Origin: Turneriella parva DSM 21527
GTDB lineage: Bacteria; Spirochaetota; Leptospiria; Turneriellales; Turneriellaceae
Length of the DNA stretch: 64,000 nucleotides
Assembly (NCBI RefSeq): GCF_000266885.1
Contig: NC_018020.1
Location: 1,984,001-2,048,000 of the forward strand
Direction of reading: 5' to 3'
Under the pieces are notes generated by a model, which was given only the letters and a program-made list of their open reading frames with translations, searched no databases and had not been told where the DNA came from. Positions 27,865 through 37,361 of this stretch are shown here, piece after piece (the stretch's first letter is position 1; each line of letters begins with the position of its first letter). The translations under genes were made by a program, and so were the position numbers.

Positions 27865-28671
27865 ATGGTACCCCGCATTCAATTACACGATGGTCATGAA
27901 ATTCCGCAGCTCGGCTTCGGAGTCTGGAAAGCCGCTTCGGGCGAATGTTACAAGGCGGTGCGCTCGGCCCTCGATGCGGGTTACCGGCATATAGACACAG
28001 CGCGTATTTACGGCAACGAAGAAGACGTCGGCCGCGCGATTCGCGACAGCGGCATCGCCCGCAGCGAAATTTATGTCACAACCAAACTCTGGAACACCGA
28101 CCAGGCACGCGCCGAGTCGGCGTTTGCCGGCAGCCTCGAGCGCCTTGGCCTCGACTACATCGACCTTTACCTGATCCATTTTCCCGTGACAAAAAGCCGC
28201 GCCGCCGCGTGGCAGGCGCTCGAGAATATTCACGCTTCGGGTAAGGTGCGTTCGATCGGAGTCAGCAATTATATGCCGAAGCACCTCGACGAACTTCTCG
28301 GCGCGGCGAAGATCAAGCCTGTGGTCAACCAGATCGAGCTGCACCCGTGGCTCAGCCAGACAGAACTCAAAAACTATTGCGAGTCGCGTGGCATAAGTAT
28401 CGAGGCCTATAGCCCGCTGGCGCATGGTCAAAAAGTTGAGGATCTATCCCTCAAACCGCTCGCCGAAAAGTATGGCAAAACGGTCGCGCAGGTTTTACTG
28501 CGGTGGTCGATTCAGAAGGGTAACATTGTGCTCGTCAAGTCGGTCTCGCCCGCACGCATCGCCGAGAACTTTGCTATATTTGATTTCGAAATCGATGCGC
28601 AAGACATGGCGAAGCTCGATTCGATGAACGAAAACTTACGTACCTGTTGGGATCCTTCGGGGACTCCCTAG
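27865..28671 (+). CDS. Aldo-keto reductase
   Basis: 268 residues from the ATG at 27865; an in-frame upstream extension runs through the palindrome and is rejected. AKR (beta/alpha)8 motifs: GYRHIDTARIYGNEEDVG with catalytic Asp and Tyr, VTTKLWN with Lys, YLIHFP with His, and IPK-like LVKSVSPARIAENF at the NADPH site. Reduces aldehydes or ketones, possibly 2,5-diketogluconate-type or glyoxal substrates as in its close relatives. Confidence 0.93.
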   Translation: MVPRIQLHDGHEIPQLGFGVWKAASGECYKAVRSALDAGYRHIDTARIYGNEEDVGRAIRDSGIARSEIYVTTKLWNTDQARAESAFAGSLERLGLDYIDLYLIHFPVTKSRAAAWQALENIHASGKVRSIGVSNYMPKHLDELLGAAKIKPVVNQIELHPWLSQTELKNYCESRGISIEAYSPLAHGQKVEDLSLKPLAEKYGKTVAQVLLRWSIQKGNIVLVKSVSPARIAENFAIFDFEIDAQDMAKLDSMNENLRTCWDPSGTP

Positions 28672-28677
28672 GTCAGG

Positions 28678-28736
28678 CACCCTTCGACAGGCTCAGGGTG
28701 ACAAATGTTGTCATGCTGAGCATGTCGAAGCATGAC
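28678..28736. repeat. Two hairpin elements of the covarying-stem family
   Basis: 28678-28700: CACCCT/AGGGTG around TCGACAGGCTC. 28710-28736, minus strand: stem GTCATGCT/AGCATGAC around TCGACATGCTC. They fill the gap between the convergent aldo-keto reductase and permease genes. Confidence 0.72.
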
Positions 28737-28742
28737 TGGACC

Positions 28743-30083
28743 TTAAGTTTTCTTCATCTTCTGCCAGATATAAAAGCTCACCGCACCAACCGCTGTCACG
28801 CCAATCGCCCAGAGTGATTGTTCGGTTTTGTAGATCAATGACGATATCATCATAAAGAGCGAAGCCGTCAGATACAACACCGGAAACAGCGGAAATAACG
28901 GCGAGCGGTATGGCCGGTTTGCGATAATGCGGTTCTGCTTCTTATAGTGCGAGTAGAGCAGGCCAAATACGGTGAGCCAGGGAAAAAAACTCAGAGCGAA
29001 GCCCATGAAGATCAAGAGGTTGAGCGTGCCGCCAAAGCCGAACGTCAGAATATAGACGACGCTGATTGCCGTCTGCAAAATTATCGCGAATGCAGGCGTG
29101 CCGAGCTTGGGCTGAACCTGCGCAAGTTTTTTGAAAAGCAGACCCTGGTCGGCCATCGCGTAATAGACACGCGGGCCAATCATCACTTCGGCTGACACTG
29201 AAGACACGAGAAAAAAAGCGATCAGAAAAGACAATGCTGCGCCGCCGGCTTTACCCAAAAGGGCGGTAAATGCGTTCACAGCAAGATCGGTCGTTTCGCG
29301 GTTAAATCCGGCGAATTTCAGAAAGTTATAGTTCAGCAAAAGATAGATGGCGCAGGTGATGATTGTACCGGCGACCATCGCGCGGGGCAGGTTTTTGATC
29401 GGGTCTTTTACCTCACCGCCAAGGTATGAGGCGGCGTTCCAGCCGCTATAGGCGAACATGACCGTGAGAATCAGACCTCCCCATTTCCAGAATTCGGGAG
29501 CAGCCTCGGCAACCTGCACCGCGTTGGTTGCGGGCGCCGCAACGAAAAAGAGCGCGATCGCAATGACGAAAATCAGCACGGTCTTGAGCGCAGTGAGCGT
29601 GTTCTGCATGCCTTCGCCAACTTTGACGCGGGCAATGTGAAAGAGCGCGAGAATGACGGGAACAAAAGCCGCTATCAGTTGCAGGCGAAATGACGAAACC
29701 TGCAGCTGCCGGGCCATGAGTTGCGACGAGCCCTGCACTACAAGGTCAACGATCACAAGCGAGGTGAACGCAATGGGCGCTGAAAAGCCCACGGTGAGCG
29801 AAATGAAACCGGTGAGAAACGCCGGCAGTTTACCGAAGATGCGGTTGAGGTAGGCAAATTCGCCGCCTGCCTCGGGGTACGCCGCCGCAAGTTCTGCGTA
29901 GCTCAGGGCACCCGCGAGGGCGATCAGGCCGCCGGCCGCCCAAAGAATCAGAATCGTTGTTGCGTTTAGCCGCGCGTCAAAGAAAAGTTCATTGCTTGTA
30001 CGAAATACACCCGAACCGATCATGCTGCCGATGACCGTAAATGCCGCGGTGAGAAAGCCGATTTGTCTGGTGAGAGTCGCCAT
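28743..30083 (-). CDS. APC-family amino acid permease
   Basis: 446 residues from the ATG at 30083, one base past the stop of the upstream lipoprotein gene. Twelve membrane segments. The N-terminal FTVIGSMIGSGVFRT is the conserved first-helix motif of the APC superfamily; AAAYPEAGGEFAYL follows. Most like the LAT/y+L-type amino acid exchangers. Substrate not predictable. Confidence 0.92.
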   Translation of the reverse strand: MATLTRQIGFLTAAFTVIGSMIGSGVFRTSNELFFDARLNATTILILWAAGGLIALAGALSYAELAAAYPEAGGEFAYLNRIFGKLPAFLTGFISLTVGFSAPIAFTSLVIVDLVVQGSSQLMARQLQVSSFRLQLIAAFVPVILALFHIARVKVGEGMQNTLTALKTVLIFVIAIALFFVAAPATNAVQVAEAAPEFWKWGGLILTVMFAYSGWNAASYLGGEVKDPIKNLPRAMVAGTIITCAIYLLLNYNFLKFAGFNRETTDLAVNAFTALLGKAGGAALSFLIAFFLVSSVSAEVMIGPRVYYAMADQGLLFKKLAQVQPKLGTPAFAIILQTAISVVYILTFGFGGTLNLLIFMGFALSFFPWLTVFGLLYSHYKKQNRIIANRPYRSPLFPLFPVLYLTASLFMMISSLIYKTEQSLWAIGVTAVGAVSFYIWQKMKKT

Positions 30084-30084
30084 T

Positions 30085-31269
30085 TTATGCGCCTTTGCGG
30101 TGGGCAACCATCAGGTTCGAGCGCGGTGGTCTGCGCAGCGAGCCATAGCCAAAATGAAATGGCAGTTCAACCGGATTTTTTTCAATATAGAGCGCGGCGA
30201 GTTCTGGTTGTTGTGGGTTCTTAGGGCGCACCGACATCTTGATCGCGGGTTCTCTGAAATGGCCATAAATAGCGATGTCAAAGTCGTTTTTGATGTCGAT
30301 ATAACGAAAGCCCGAATCGTCTTGCACGAGCACGTCGGGTATCTTCATGAACATCTCGCGCACCGAGCGATAATAGTCGTTGTGCATCAGGTAGACTGCC
30401 GCTTTTAGCATCATGAAGCTGCCCCGTTTCTGTTTCAGGTAACGGTAAAGCGGGTGCGTTTCTTGTGTGCTTTCGCTGTCGAGGTATTGTTCAATATAAG
30501 TGAGCGAGCGCAGGCGGCGGTCGTCGTCGGTACGAAACCAGATGCGCACTCCGCGTGGCTTGAAGTCGAGGTTTTCGTCGGTCAGGGCAACCGGAATCCC
30601 GTCGGGTGAGAGAAAAACCTTTTCCATCTCGACGATGTGCCAGCCGATACCCGCGGCGAAGGCAAGCAGCACGGGCGCAATACCGGGAATCTCTGCGTTC
30701 TTGATGATGTTCGACTTCATGTGCGCAGACGAAAAATAATTGCGGTCGGCGATGTTGTTGATCACCGCGCGCATTGTCGCGAGGCCGTGAAAGTATGCCG
30801 GTGAGTTTTTCTCAGGGTGGGGAATGTCGCCGGCTTTTTCGAGCGCGATCATGATGTACTCGCTCGCTTTGGGGCAGACTGTGTAGAGGTTAATAATATC
30901 TGCGCCACAGAGCGGGTAAACCGCCGGGCGGTTGTCACGGCAGACAACGCCGTTGGGGTTACGGTTTAATGTCGACTCGCGCCATTCGGTAACCGGTTCA
31001 ATGTTCTGGGTGCGCACCCTTTCCCAGAAGCGGGCCATCTTCTGGCGGTGCTCGCCATATTGCGGTGACGTCGTGTATTGGTTGAGGTTGCTATCCCCCG
31101 GCAGATCGAAGCCGGCCAGATAGCGTGCCATGTCGTCGTAATAAAAGCCTGTCTTGTTGTCGGCCTTTGCATTCGCCGCGCGACCTGTTTTTTCATCGAC
31201 TGCTTTTGAGGTGGCGCAGGCGCAGAGCGCAGTTGCTGCTACAAGAACTACTGCAAATTTAAGTTTCAT
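30085..31269 (-). CDS. Lipoprotein of unknown function
   Basis: 394 residues from the ATG at 31269. MKLKFAVVLVAATALCACAT is a signal peptide with lipobox, Cys18 likely modified. The mature part has no recognised domain; it contains conserved-looking blocks CRDNRPAVYPLCGADIINL and FHGLATMRAVINNIADRNYF. Follows prfB by 13 bp and abuts the permease, so it is in the middle of a three-gene transcript. Function unknown. Confidence 0.78.
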   Translation of the reverse strand: MKLKFAVVLVAATALCACATSKAVDEKTGRAANAKADNKTGFYYDDMARYLAGFDLPGDSNLNQYTTSPQYGEHRQKMARFWERVRTQNIEPVTEWRESTLNRNPNGVVCRDNRPAVYPLCGADIINLYTVCPKASEYIMIALEKAGDIPHPEKNSPAYFHGLATMRAVINNIADRNYFSSAHMKSNIIKNAEIPGIAPVLLAFAAGIGWHIVEMEKVFLSPDGIPVALTDENLDFKPRGVRIWFRTDDDRRLRSLTYIEQYLDSESTQETHPLYRYLKQKRGSFMMLKAAVYLMHNDYYRSVREMFMKIPDVLVQDDSGFRYIDIKNDFDIAIYGHFREPAIKMSVRPKNPQQPELAALYIEKNPVELPFHFGYGSLRRPPRSNLMVAHRKGA

Positions 31270-31282
31270 GTTGAATCCTGGT

Positions 31283-32401
31283 TTAGTTTCTTTTTTTATT
31301 GCGCAAGAAGGCGTCGATAAACGGGCCAAAGTCGCCATCCATCACATTCTGCACCTGCGAGGTCTCTTCGCCGGTGCGCAGGTCTTTGACCATGCTATAA
31401 GGGTGAAAGACATAACTGCGAATCTGGTTGCCCCATGAGATATCTTTGCGTTCGCCCGACCGCGATTCAATTTCGGCTTCTTTTTCAGCGCGCGCCATTT
31501 CGTACAGGCGGGCCTTGAGCATCTTCATGCACGTCAGCCGGTTCTGAATCTGGCTGCGCTGCGTCTGGCTTGAAACGACGACGCCGGTCGGTAGATGCGT
31601 CATGCGCACAGCGGATTCTGTTTTGTTAACGTGCTGGCCGCCTGCGCCGCTCGCGCGGTATACATCGATACGCAGGTCTTTCTCCAGAACTTCAATCTCG
31701 ACGTCGTCAGAGATTTCGGGCGAAACGTGCACGGCCGCGAACGAGGTGTGCCGTCTCTTGTTTGAATCGAACGGCGAAATGCGCACCAACCGGTGAATTC
31801 CGTTTTCAGCCTTGAGATATCCGTATGCGTTCGGGCCGCTCACCAGAATCGTCGCATTCTTGATGCCCGCTTCTTCGCCTTCTTGATAGTCAATGAGTTC
31901 GACATTGAACCCGGCTTTTTCGCCATAGCGCATGTAGGCGCGCGTCAGCATGTCGGCCCAGTCTTGCGACTCGGTGCCACCGGCGCCGGGGTGAATGTTG
32001 ACGAACGCGTTGTTCATATCGTCGGGGCCGGTGAGCAGGCTTTCGAGATCGAGTTTGTCAAAGGTCGCGCGCGCGTCGGTGCCGCGCTGCTCGAGTTCGG
32101 CCGCCATGTTTTCGGCGTTTTCCATCTCGGCAATTTCAGCGTATTCGAGCGCGTCGGCGATCTCGGCTTTCAGCGCTTTCCACGAGCTGATTTTGCGCTC
32201 GAGCACCGCAATGCGCGTCTGTAATTCGCGCACTTCGCCCACGCGGCTGTCATCGGCAAAGAGGCGCGGGTCTTCCATCTTTTTGTTCAGGTCGCCGAGT
32301 TCGGCTTCGACATCTTTGAGGTTGAGCTCTGTGTAACGCGCGTCGATCTGGTCGCGCAGCGCGGCAAGAGACCCTTTGACTTCTTTTAACGACTGCGCCA
32401 C
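31283..32401 (-). CDS. prfB: Peptide chain release factor 2, no programmed frameshift
   Basis: 372 residues. It reads UGA/UAA: SPF tripeptide in [18 protein letters not shown] and GGQ in [17 protein letters not shown]. The whole protein is one continuous frame. The usual internal UGA after codon 25 with its upstream Shine-Dalgarno is absent, and the equivalent segment reads [17 protein letters not shown] start at 32401, fixed by a stop codon 7 codons upstream. Levels are therefore not autoregulated by frameshifting. Confidence 0.96.
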   Translation of the reverse strand: MAQSLKEVKGSLAALRDQIDARYTELNLKDVEAELGDLNKKMEDPRLFADDSRVGEVRELQTRIAVLERKISSWKALKAEIADALEYAEIAEMENAENMAAELEQRGTDARATFDKLDLESLLTGPDDMNNAFVNIHPGAGGTESQDWADMLTRAYMRYGEKAGFNVELIDYQEGEEAGIKNATILVSGPNAYGYLKAENGIHRLVRISPFDSNKRRHTSFAAVHVSPEISDDVEIEVLEKDLRIDVYRASGAGGQHVNKTESAVRMTHLPTGVVVSSQTQRSQIQNRLTCMKMLKARLYEMARAEKEAEIESRSGERKDISWGNQIRSYVFHPYSMVKDLRTGEETSQVQNVMDGDFGPFIDAFLRNKKRN

Positions 32402-32504
32402 GGCGTTGAGGTGCGCTTTTTAGACAGGGCGAAAACCAAAATAAGCACAAAAAGCCCTCAAAAGACCTTGAGCCGCTGAGTCTTTACGGCGGCCTGCCGC
32501 ATTC

Positions 32505-33341
32505 ATGCCGCTAAGCGACGGTAAACTGATCGGCAAATACCGGCGGCTGCTCATTCAGCACGAAGACCTGCCCGCAGAGGCGGCGCGGCTTGCACCGCAG
32601 CTCACGCGCCTCGGCGACCTGTACGCATCGGGTAAGCTCAGCGACGCCGAATATACTTTTTGGTTTGTGCTGCTCTTCACCCATGAGCGCTGCCGCCACC
32701 TCAGGCCATCACGAGCACAAACCAATCTGGCGGCTAAACTAGAATGGTTGCATAATGAGGATTCACCACCCCCACGAGCCCAGAGCGCGATAGCAAACCT
32801 GAACGCCTTTGGTATGCCGGGCATGGTCTGGCAGGTACTCGGCGACTGGCTGCACGGCCGCTTATCCGCAGATAAATCAACAGGCTCGCCTCTGCGGCTC
32901 AGCCAGGCCCCGCATAGTCCGAGAGATATGCTCGCGACTCAGGCGACCGGTGCGCGCATCGTCACGGTCGATTTCGCCGCAGCGATCGCCGGTAAGCCAG
33001 TCGGTTCGACGCGCGACGCGTTCGAGTTTGTGCTGCACGACCTCGGCCACGCTTACGCTTTTTACCTGCCAGAATACGATCCCGGGGGGCAGGTACGTTT
33101 CTTTCACTTGCTCCAGAACGACTTGCCCCACCTGCAGAATCTGGCGCAGACCGATACCAAATTCGAGGCCGACCTCGAATACTGTATGGCCGACATGAAT
33201 ACGCACCCCGAACACCTGCGCCAATACCTGCGGGGTGTCATCATCGAGGCGTTCTACCGGTTGCGGCAAGGCGATACGGCGGGCCTGTTTAGCGAAGAGG
33301 CGCTGGGCCGCTTCCTGGCGAGTCTTGGGGCGGTGGTGTAG
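32505..33341 (+). CDS. HDxGH-motif protein of unknown function
   Basis: 278 residues, cytosolic. A metal-site-like FVLHDLGHAYAFYLPEYD sits near residue 180; around it are an FHLLQNDLPHLQNL segment and a C-terminal helical region. The HDxxH arrangement recalls COQ4-like or HD-type metal binding, but the surrounding sequence is not recognised. Divergent from prfB (103-bp gap). Function unknown. Confidence 0.7.
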   Translation: MPLSDGKLIGKYRRLLIQHEDLPAEAARLAPQLTRLGDLYASGKLSDAEYTFWFVLLFTHERCRHLRPSRAQTNLAAKLEWLHNEDSPPPRAQSAIANLNAFGMPGMVWQVLGDWLHGRLSADKSTGSPLRLSQAPHSPRDMLATQATGARIVTVDFAAAIAGKPVGSTRDAFEFVLHDLGHAYAFYLPEYDPGGQVRFFHLLQNDLPHLQNLAQTDTKFEADLEYCMADMNTHPEHLRQYLRGVIIEAFYRLRQGDTAGLFSEEALGRFLASLGAVV

Positions 33342-33366
33342 GTAACCACCCCGTCGCTTCGCGCCA

Positions 33367-33439
33367 CCCCTCCTTGCCAAGGAGGGGAGAGGGATTGTTC
33401 TGTCGTCATAGCCACCGAATTAATTCGGTGGCTATGACG
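33367..33439. repeat. Two adjacent palindromes after the HDxGH gene
   Basis: 33367-33387: CCCCTCCTT-GCC-AAGGAGGGG, of the dispersed CCTCCTTGGCAAGGAGG type. 33404-33439: a 36-nt perfect palindrome with no spacer, arm CGTCATAGCCACCGAATT. They occupy the gap between convergent genes 33342-33474; no other feature is seen there. Confidence 0.75.
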
Positions 33440-33474
33440 GTGCCTGCGAAGGGGGAGTACTAAGGGGTCTACCC

Positions 33475-35109
33475 CTACAACAACCCCTCAATCTCACCCT
33501 TCACCACGCTGATCTTGCCAGCCTGCGGTACCTTCGGCAAACCCGGCATGCGCAGCATGTCGCCGGCGACCGCGACCAAGAACTCCGCGCCGCTGTTCAC
33601 GATGATGTCTTCGAAGTGGATATTAAAATTTTCTGCCACGCCGACCAGCACCGGGTCTTGTGAAAACGAATACTGCGTCTTGGCAATGCACACCGGGTAG
33701 CGCTCAGCTTCGGTGCCGGCTAGGCGTGCGAGAGTGTTTTTGGCGCGCGTGCTGAAGCTGACGGATTTTCCGCGGTAGATGTGCGTGACGACTTTGTGCA
33801 GCTTGTCCTCAGGCTTTTCTGTAAGTTCGTACGTGAAGCGAAGCGGCGTCGACTCGTTCTGCGCAATGACGCTCAGAACCTCGTTCGCCAGTTCAGTGGC
33901 ACCTTCGCCGCCTTTCGCATAGCCATCATTGAGCGCAAAGCGTGTGCCGTGCTCGCCGCACCAGTCCTTCACCATCGCGATTTCGTCGGCGCTGTCAAAA
34001 TCGTAGCGGTTGTAACCGACAACGACGGCCTGGCCGAACGACTGCAGGTTCGCGATGTGCCGTTCGAGATTCTTGAGGCCGTTCTTGAGTGCGGCCGAAT
34101 TTGCCTTGCGGATTTCACTCTCTGCTGCCCCGCCGTGTAGCTTGAGCGAGATCGAGGTGGTTGCAATGACCGTCACGGCGGGTTCGATGCCTGCATTGCG
34201 GCATTTAATATTCAGAAACTTTTCCGCTCCCAGGTCTGCGCCGAAGCCAGCTTCGGTGATGGCGTAGTCGCCATAGGTCATTGCCAATCGTGTTGCTGCG
34301 ATGCTGTTGCAGCCATGCGCAATATTGGCAAACGGTCCGCCGTGTACAAATACCGGTACACCTTCGGTCGATTGCACGAGGTTCGGGTGCATCGCGTCTT
34401 TGAGCAGAGCCATGACCGCACCTGTCGACGCCAGTTCAGAAAAGAGGAAAGGTTTACCCGATACGCGGTGACCGACCAGCACGTTATCAATCCGCCTTGC
34501 GAGATCATCGTAATCGGTCGCGAGGCAGAGTATCGCCATGATTTCTGAGGCCGCGGTGATGTCGAAGCCGGTCTCTTGCGCACCGCCGTTGCCGTCGAGC
34601 CCGGTAATAATAGAGCGCAGCGCGCGGTCGTTCATGTCGAGCGCGCGCTTCCAGAGAATTTTTTTGAGCGGGTCGTTGCCCTTGTCGTAGTAGCGCGCAT
34701 TGTCGGCGAGTGCCGCGATGAGGTTGTTCGCGCTGGTGATCGCGTGGAAGTCACCGTTGAAGTGCAGGTTGATGTCAGCAGTCGGGTGCACCTGCGAGCC
34801 GCCACCGCCGGTGGCACCGCCCTTCATGCCAAAGACCGGGCCGAGCGACGGTTCACGCAGCGCGACGACCGCATTCTTGCCGAGGCGGCGCAAACCCTGG
34901 CCGAGCGCCACTGAAGTCGTCGTCTTGCCGACGCCTGCCTTGTTCGGCGTGGTCGAGGTCACGAGAATGAGTTTGCCCTGTTTCGCGCGTGCGGCGTCGT
35001 AGAGCGAGAAGGGGACTTTGGCCTTGTGCCGGCCGTAGAGTGTCAGCGCGTCGGCTGGTATGCCGATGTCTGCGGCAATTTCTTCGATGTGTTTTAGTAC
35101 AGGTGCCAT
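33475..35109 (-). CDS. fhs: Formate-tetrahydrofolate ligase
   Basis: 544 residues from the ATG at 35109, matching the family start (KHIEEIAADIGIPADALTLYG). An extension to 35370 is rejected. It makes 10-formyl-THF from formate, THF and ATP. TPNKAGVGKTTTSVALGQG is the ATP-binding loop; EPSLGPVFGMKGGATGGG, HGGPFANIAHGCNS and EAGFGADLGAEKF are family signatures. The divergent gap to the small plus-strand ORF is 100 bp. Confidence 0.96.
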   Translation of the reverse strand: MAPVLKHIEEIAADIGIPADALTLYGRHKAKVPFSLYDAARAKQGKLILVTSTTPNKAGVGKTTTSVALGQGLRRLGKNAVVALREPSLGPVFGMKGGATGGGGSQVHPTADINLHFNGDFHAITSANNLIAALADNARYYDKGNDPLKKILWKRALDMNDRALRSIITGLDGNGGAQETGFDITAASEIMAILCLATDYDDLARRIDNVLVGHRVSGKPFLFSELASTGAVMALLKDAMHPNLVQSTEGVPVFVHGGPFANIAHGCNSIAATRLAMTYGDYAITEAGFGADLGAEKFLNIKCRNAGIEPAVTVIATTSISLKLHGGAAESEIRKANSAALKNGLKNLERHIANLQSFGQAVVVGYNRYDFDSADEIAMVKDWCGEHGTRFALNDGYAKGGEGATELANEVLSVIAQNESTPLRFTYELTEKPEDKLHKVVTHIYRGKSVSFSTRAKNTLARLAGTEAERYPVCIAKTQYSFSQDPVLVGVAENFNIHFEDIIVNSGAEFLVAVAGDMLRMPGLPKVPQAGKISVVKGEIEGLL

Positions 35110-35209
35110 GAGTACAGAGTTTGTCTGGCACGTGGGCGGGATATTGCTATTGCGCTCGATCAGCTCACGTATCCGCTTGCCATCATGAGTACGCACGAGA
35201 TCCTCAGAC

Positions 35210-35380
35210 ATGAAACTCGTACAGAATGCCGACAAACAAACCTTCACCGCGAATGAGCTTTCGTTCGCTGAAGTGAAGACTCTGCGCGATGCGCTCAAAG
35301 CATTCGCCAAAGGCGGATCAACCCAGGCGGCGAAACTGGCGGCCGAAATCGAAACGGCGCTCGACAACATGCAGGTGTGA
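35210..35380 (+). CDS. Small 56-residue protein
   Basis: ATG at 35210 to TGA at 35380. MKLVQNADKQTFTANELSFA opens it, followed by a helix-rich acidic/basic stretch (EVKTLRDALKAFAKGGSTQA). It is not recognised and the ribosome-binding site is weak, but composition and length are protein-like, and the next gene starts 28 bp later on the same strand. May be a short leader of that gene or a real small protein. Confidence 0.45.
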   Translation: MKLVQNADKQTFTANELSFAEVKTLRDALKAFAKGGSTQAAKLAAEIETALDNMQV

Positions 35381-35408
35381 TTTCAGGCAGACAATATCTT
35401 GCGACGCG

Positions 35409-36074
35409 ATGAACCCGATTAAACTGGCGAGGGCGCAAGAGACACTCGCGATCGGGGGTAGCGCTCTCAAGGTACAGCACGAAGATTTCGATGACGGGGG
35501 CGTTGACACTCTCGTAAGTTCAGGCGCGCAGAACTGGGGTGTGCCCGTGAAATGTTTCATGCAGGGTTATGGCATGTTTGTCGCCAACTGGCTGCTCGAT
35601 TTGGGTGACTATATTGGCTTTGTGCAACTCTATGAGCATTCCCGAGGCGGGCACACCGACCCGTCGATCACGATCGTCGGCCACGACGGCACGACCTTCG
35701 GCCGCATCGACAGGTATGCCGGTGATTTCGAAATTGCAGCATTCAACGACAAATATCTATGGCTGCTGAACCGCGATGGCCGCGAATACCGTGAGGCCGG
35801 GCTCGCGAACTTTACGGGCAGCTGCCTCATGCAGATCGAGCTTGCAACCGGCACGGTTGAAAGCGAAACGCCGATTCAGGTGCCGGAAAAATTCTTCAGG
35901 TCGCAGCGCCTTACGCATGCCTGGCTGACGACCGTGGGTCTCTCATCGCTGCGCGTCAAATTCGCCGAAGTTACTGGAAATGCAGTGCTCGATATCTCGG
36001 TCGTTAATTACCAACGTGACCCAAAGCATCATTACGACGCGCTGCAGATTTCCCTTGCGGATCTCGTGAGTTAA
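35409..36074 (+). CDS. Hypothetical protein
   Basis: 221 residues, ATG at 35409. No signal peptide; sequence is mixed beta/alpha with GQYGM-like MQGYGMFVANWLLDLGDYIG and a long Gly/Asp-rich middle. Not recognised. The stop overlaps the convergent ClC stop by 3 bp (36071-36074). Confidence 0.75.
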   Translation: MNPIKLARAQETLAIGGSALKVQHEDFDDGGVDTLVSSGAQNWGVPVKCFMQGYGMFVANWLLDLGDYIGFVQLYEHSRGGHTDPSITIVGHDGTTFGRIDRYAGDFEIAAFNDKYLWLLNRDGREYREAGLANFTGSCLMQIELATGTVESETPIQVPEKFFRSQRLTHAWLTTVGLSSLRVKFAEVTGNAVLDISVVNYQRDPKHHYDALQISLADLVS

Positions 36075-37294
36075 GCCCGCTGCTGCTTTGTATAAATAGT
36101 CGCTTTGCCCGAACTCAGAAATGCAATGACGCACGCAATCGCGGCATAAACCCCGGCGTCGGCGCCGAAAAGTTCCATTGCCATAACCGTGCAGGCAAGC
36201 GGCGTGTTGGTTGCGCCGGCAAAGACTGCGACAAAACCCATCGCGGCCAATAGCCCCACCGGCAGTGGCATGAAGATCGACAGAGCGCTACCCAGAACTG
36301 CGCCGATAAAGAACAACGGGGTGACTTCGCCACCTTTAAACCCCGCCGCCAGCGTCAGAATAGTGAACGCAATTTTTAAAACAAATTCGTGCGGCGCCGC
36401 CTGCATGGCGAAGGCCTGCTCGATCACCGGCACGCCGAGCCCGATATAGCGCGTGCCGACAAAATAGACAGCGACCGCAACGATCAAACCACCCACTACG
36501 GGCCGCATCACGGCGTGCGGCACCATAACCTTGAAGGTGCGCTGCAGTCTGTGCATGCCATGGCTGAAGAGCCAGGCGACAATGCCGAAGATCAGACCTG
36601 CTGCCATCGCCCACACGAACGCATTCGCATCGAGCGGGGGTATTGCACCCACACGGTAAACTGTGTGCGGCGCATGCCAGAGGTGACCTACGTAGTTGGC
36701 CAGAATGCCAGCCGCGAATGCGGGAAAGATAGCGTCGTAGCGAACCGAACCCACCAAAAAAACTTCTAGCGCGAATATTGCTCCCGCGAGCGGAGTACCG
36801 AAAACCGAACCGAAACCCGCGCTGATCGCGGCAATGAGCAGCAGCCTCTTATCATGCGCATTCATCTTGAACAGGCGAACGAGCGGGTGCGCGAGCGACG
36901 CCGACATCTGCAATGCCGTGCCCTCGCGCCCGGCCGAACCGCCGAAAAGGTGCGTGATCATCGTGCCGACGTACACCAGCGGCGCCATGCGCAGAGGCAC
37001 GCGCTGCACCGGGTCGTGTATCGCATCGATCAGCAGGTTGTTGCCCTGTTCAGCCGGGCCTGCCCAGAAATGGTAAAGCGCACCGACCACGAGGCCTGCT
37101 ACAGGCAACAGCCAGATGATTGCCGCATGAGCTTCGCGAAAGCCGGTCACCGCATTAAGCGATATCAAAAACCAAGCCGATGCAGTGCCGGCAATCGAGC
37201 CGACTAACGCAGAGATCGTCAGCCAACGCAGGCCAAAGATGAATCGGGGTAGTTGTGCCTTCGCGAATGATGTTAATAAATTTGAGGATCTCAT
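36071..37294 (-). CDS. ClC-family chloride channel/antiporter
   Basis: 407 residues from the ATG at 37294 (a GTG two codons upstream is possible). ClC signatures: FGGSAGREGTALQM (selectivity-filter GxSxGxE-type region) and AGFGSVFGTPLAGAIFALE. The C-terminal third carries further helices ending in FLSSGKATIYTK. The usual gating Glu position in GREGP is GREGT here, so Glu is kept. Cl-/H+ exchange or anion channel at the inner membrane. Confidence 0.92.
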   Translation of the reverse strand: MRSSNLLTSFAKAQLPRFIFGLRWLTISALVGSIAGTASAWFLISLNAVTGFREAHAAIIWLLPVAGLVVGALYHFWAGPAEQGNNLLIDAIHDPVQRVPLRMAPLVYVGTMITHLFGGSAGREGTALQMSASLAHPLVRLFKMNAHDKRLLLIAAISAGFGSVFGTPLAGAIFALEVFLVGSVRYDAIFPAFAAGILANYVGHLWHAPHTVYRVGAIPPLDANAFVWAMAAGLIFGIVAWLFSHGMHRLQRTFKVMVPHAVMRPVVGGLIVAVAVYFVGTRYIGLGVPVIEQAFAMQAAPHEFVLKIAFTILTLAAGFKGGEVTPLFFIGAVLGSALSIFMPLPVGLLAAMGFVAVFAGATNTPLACTVMAMELFGADAGVYAAIACVIAFLSSGKATIYTKQQRA

Positions 37295-37361
37295 AATCAC
37301 ACGCGGCCTTTACCCGACCCAACGCAGACCGCTGTGGCGTAAACAAAAGCCGGCGCTGAGC

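Noticed and set aside
31283-32401. Programmed +1 frameshift in prfB
   Set aside because: The frame is continuous and the codon-25 region lacks UGA and Shine-Dalgarno.
33475-35370. Longer fhs with N-terminal extension to 35370
   Set aside because: Family alignment begins near 35109; the extension overlaps the opposing small ORF and has no ribosome-binding site.
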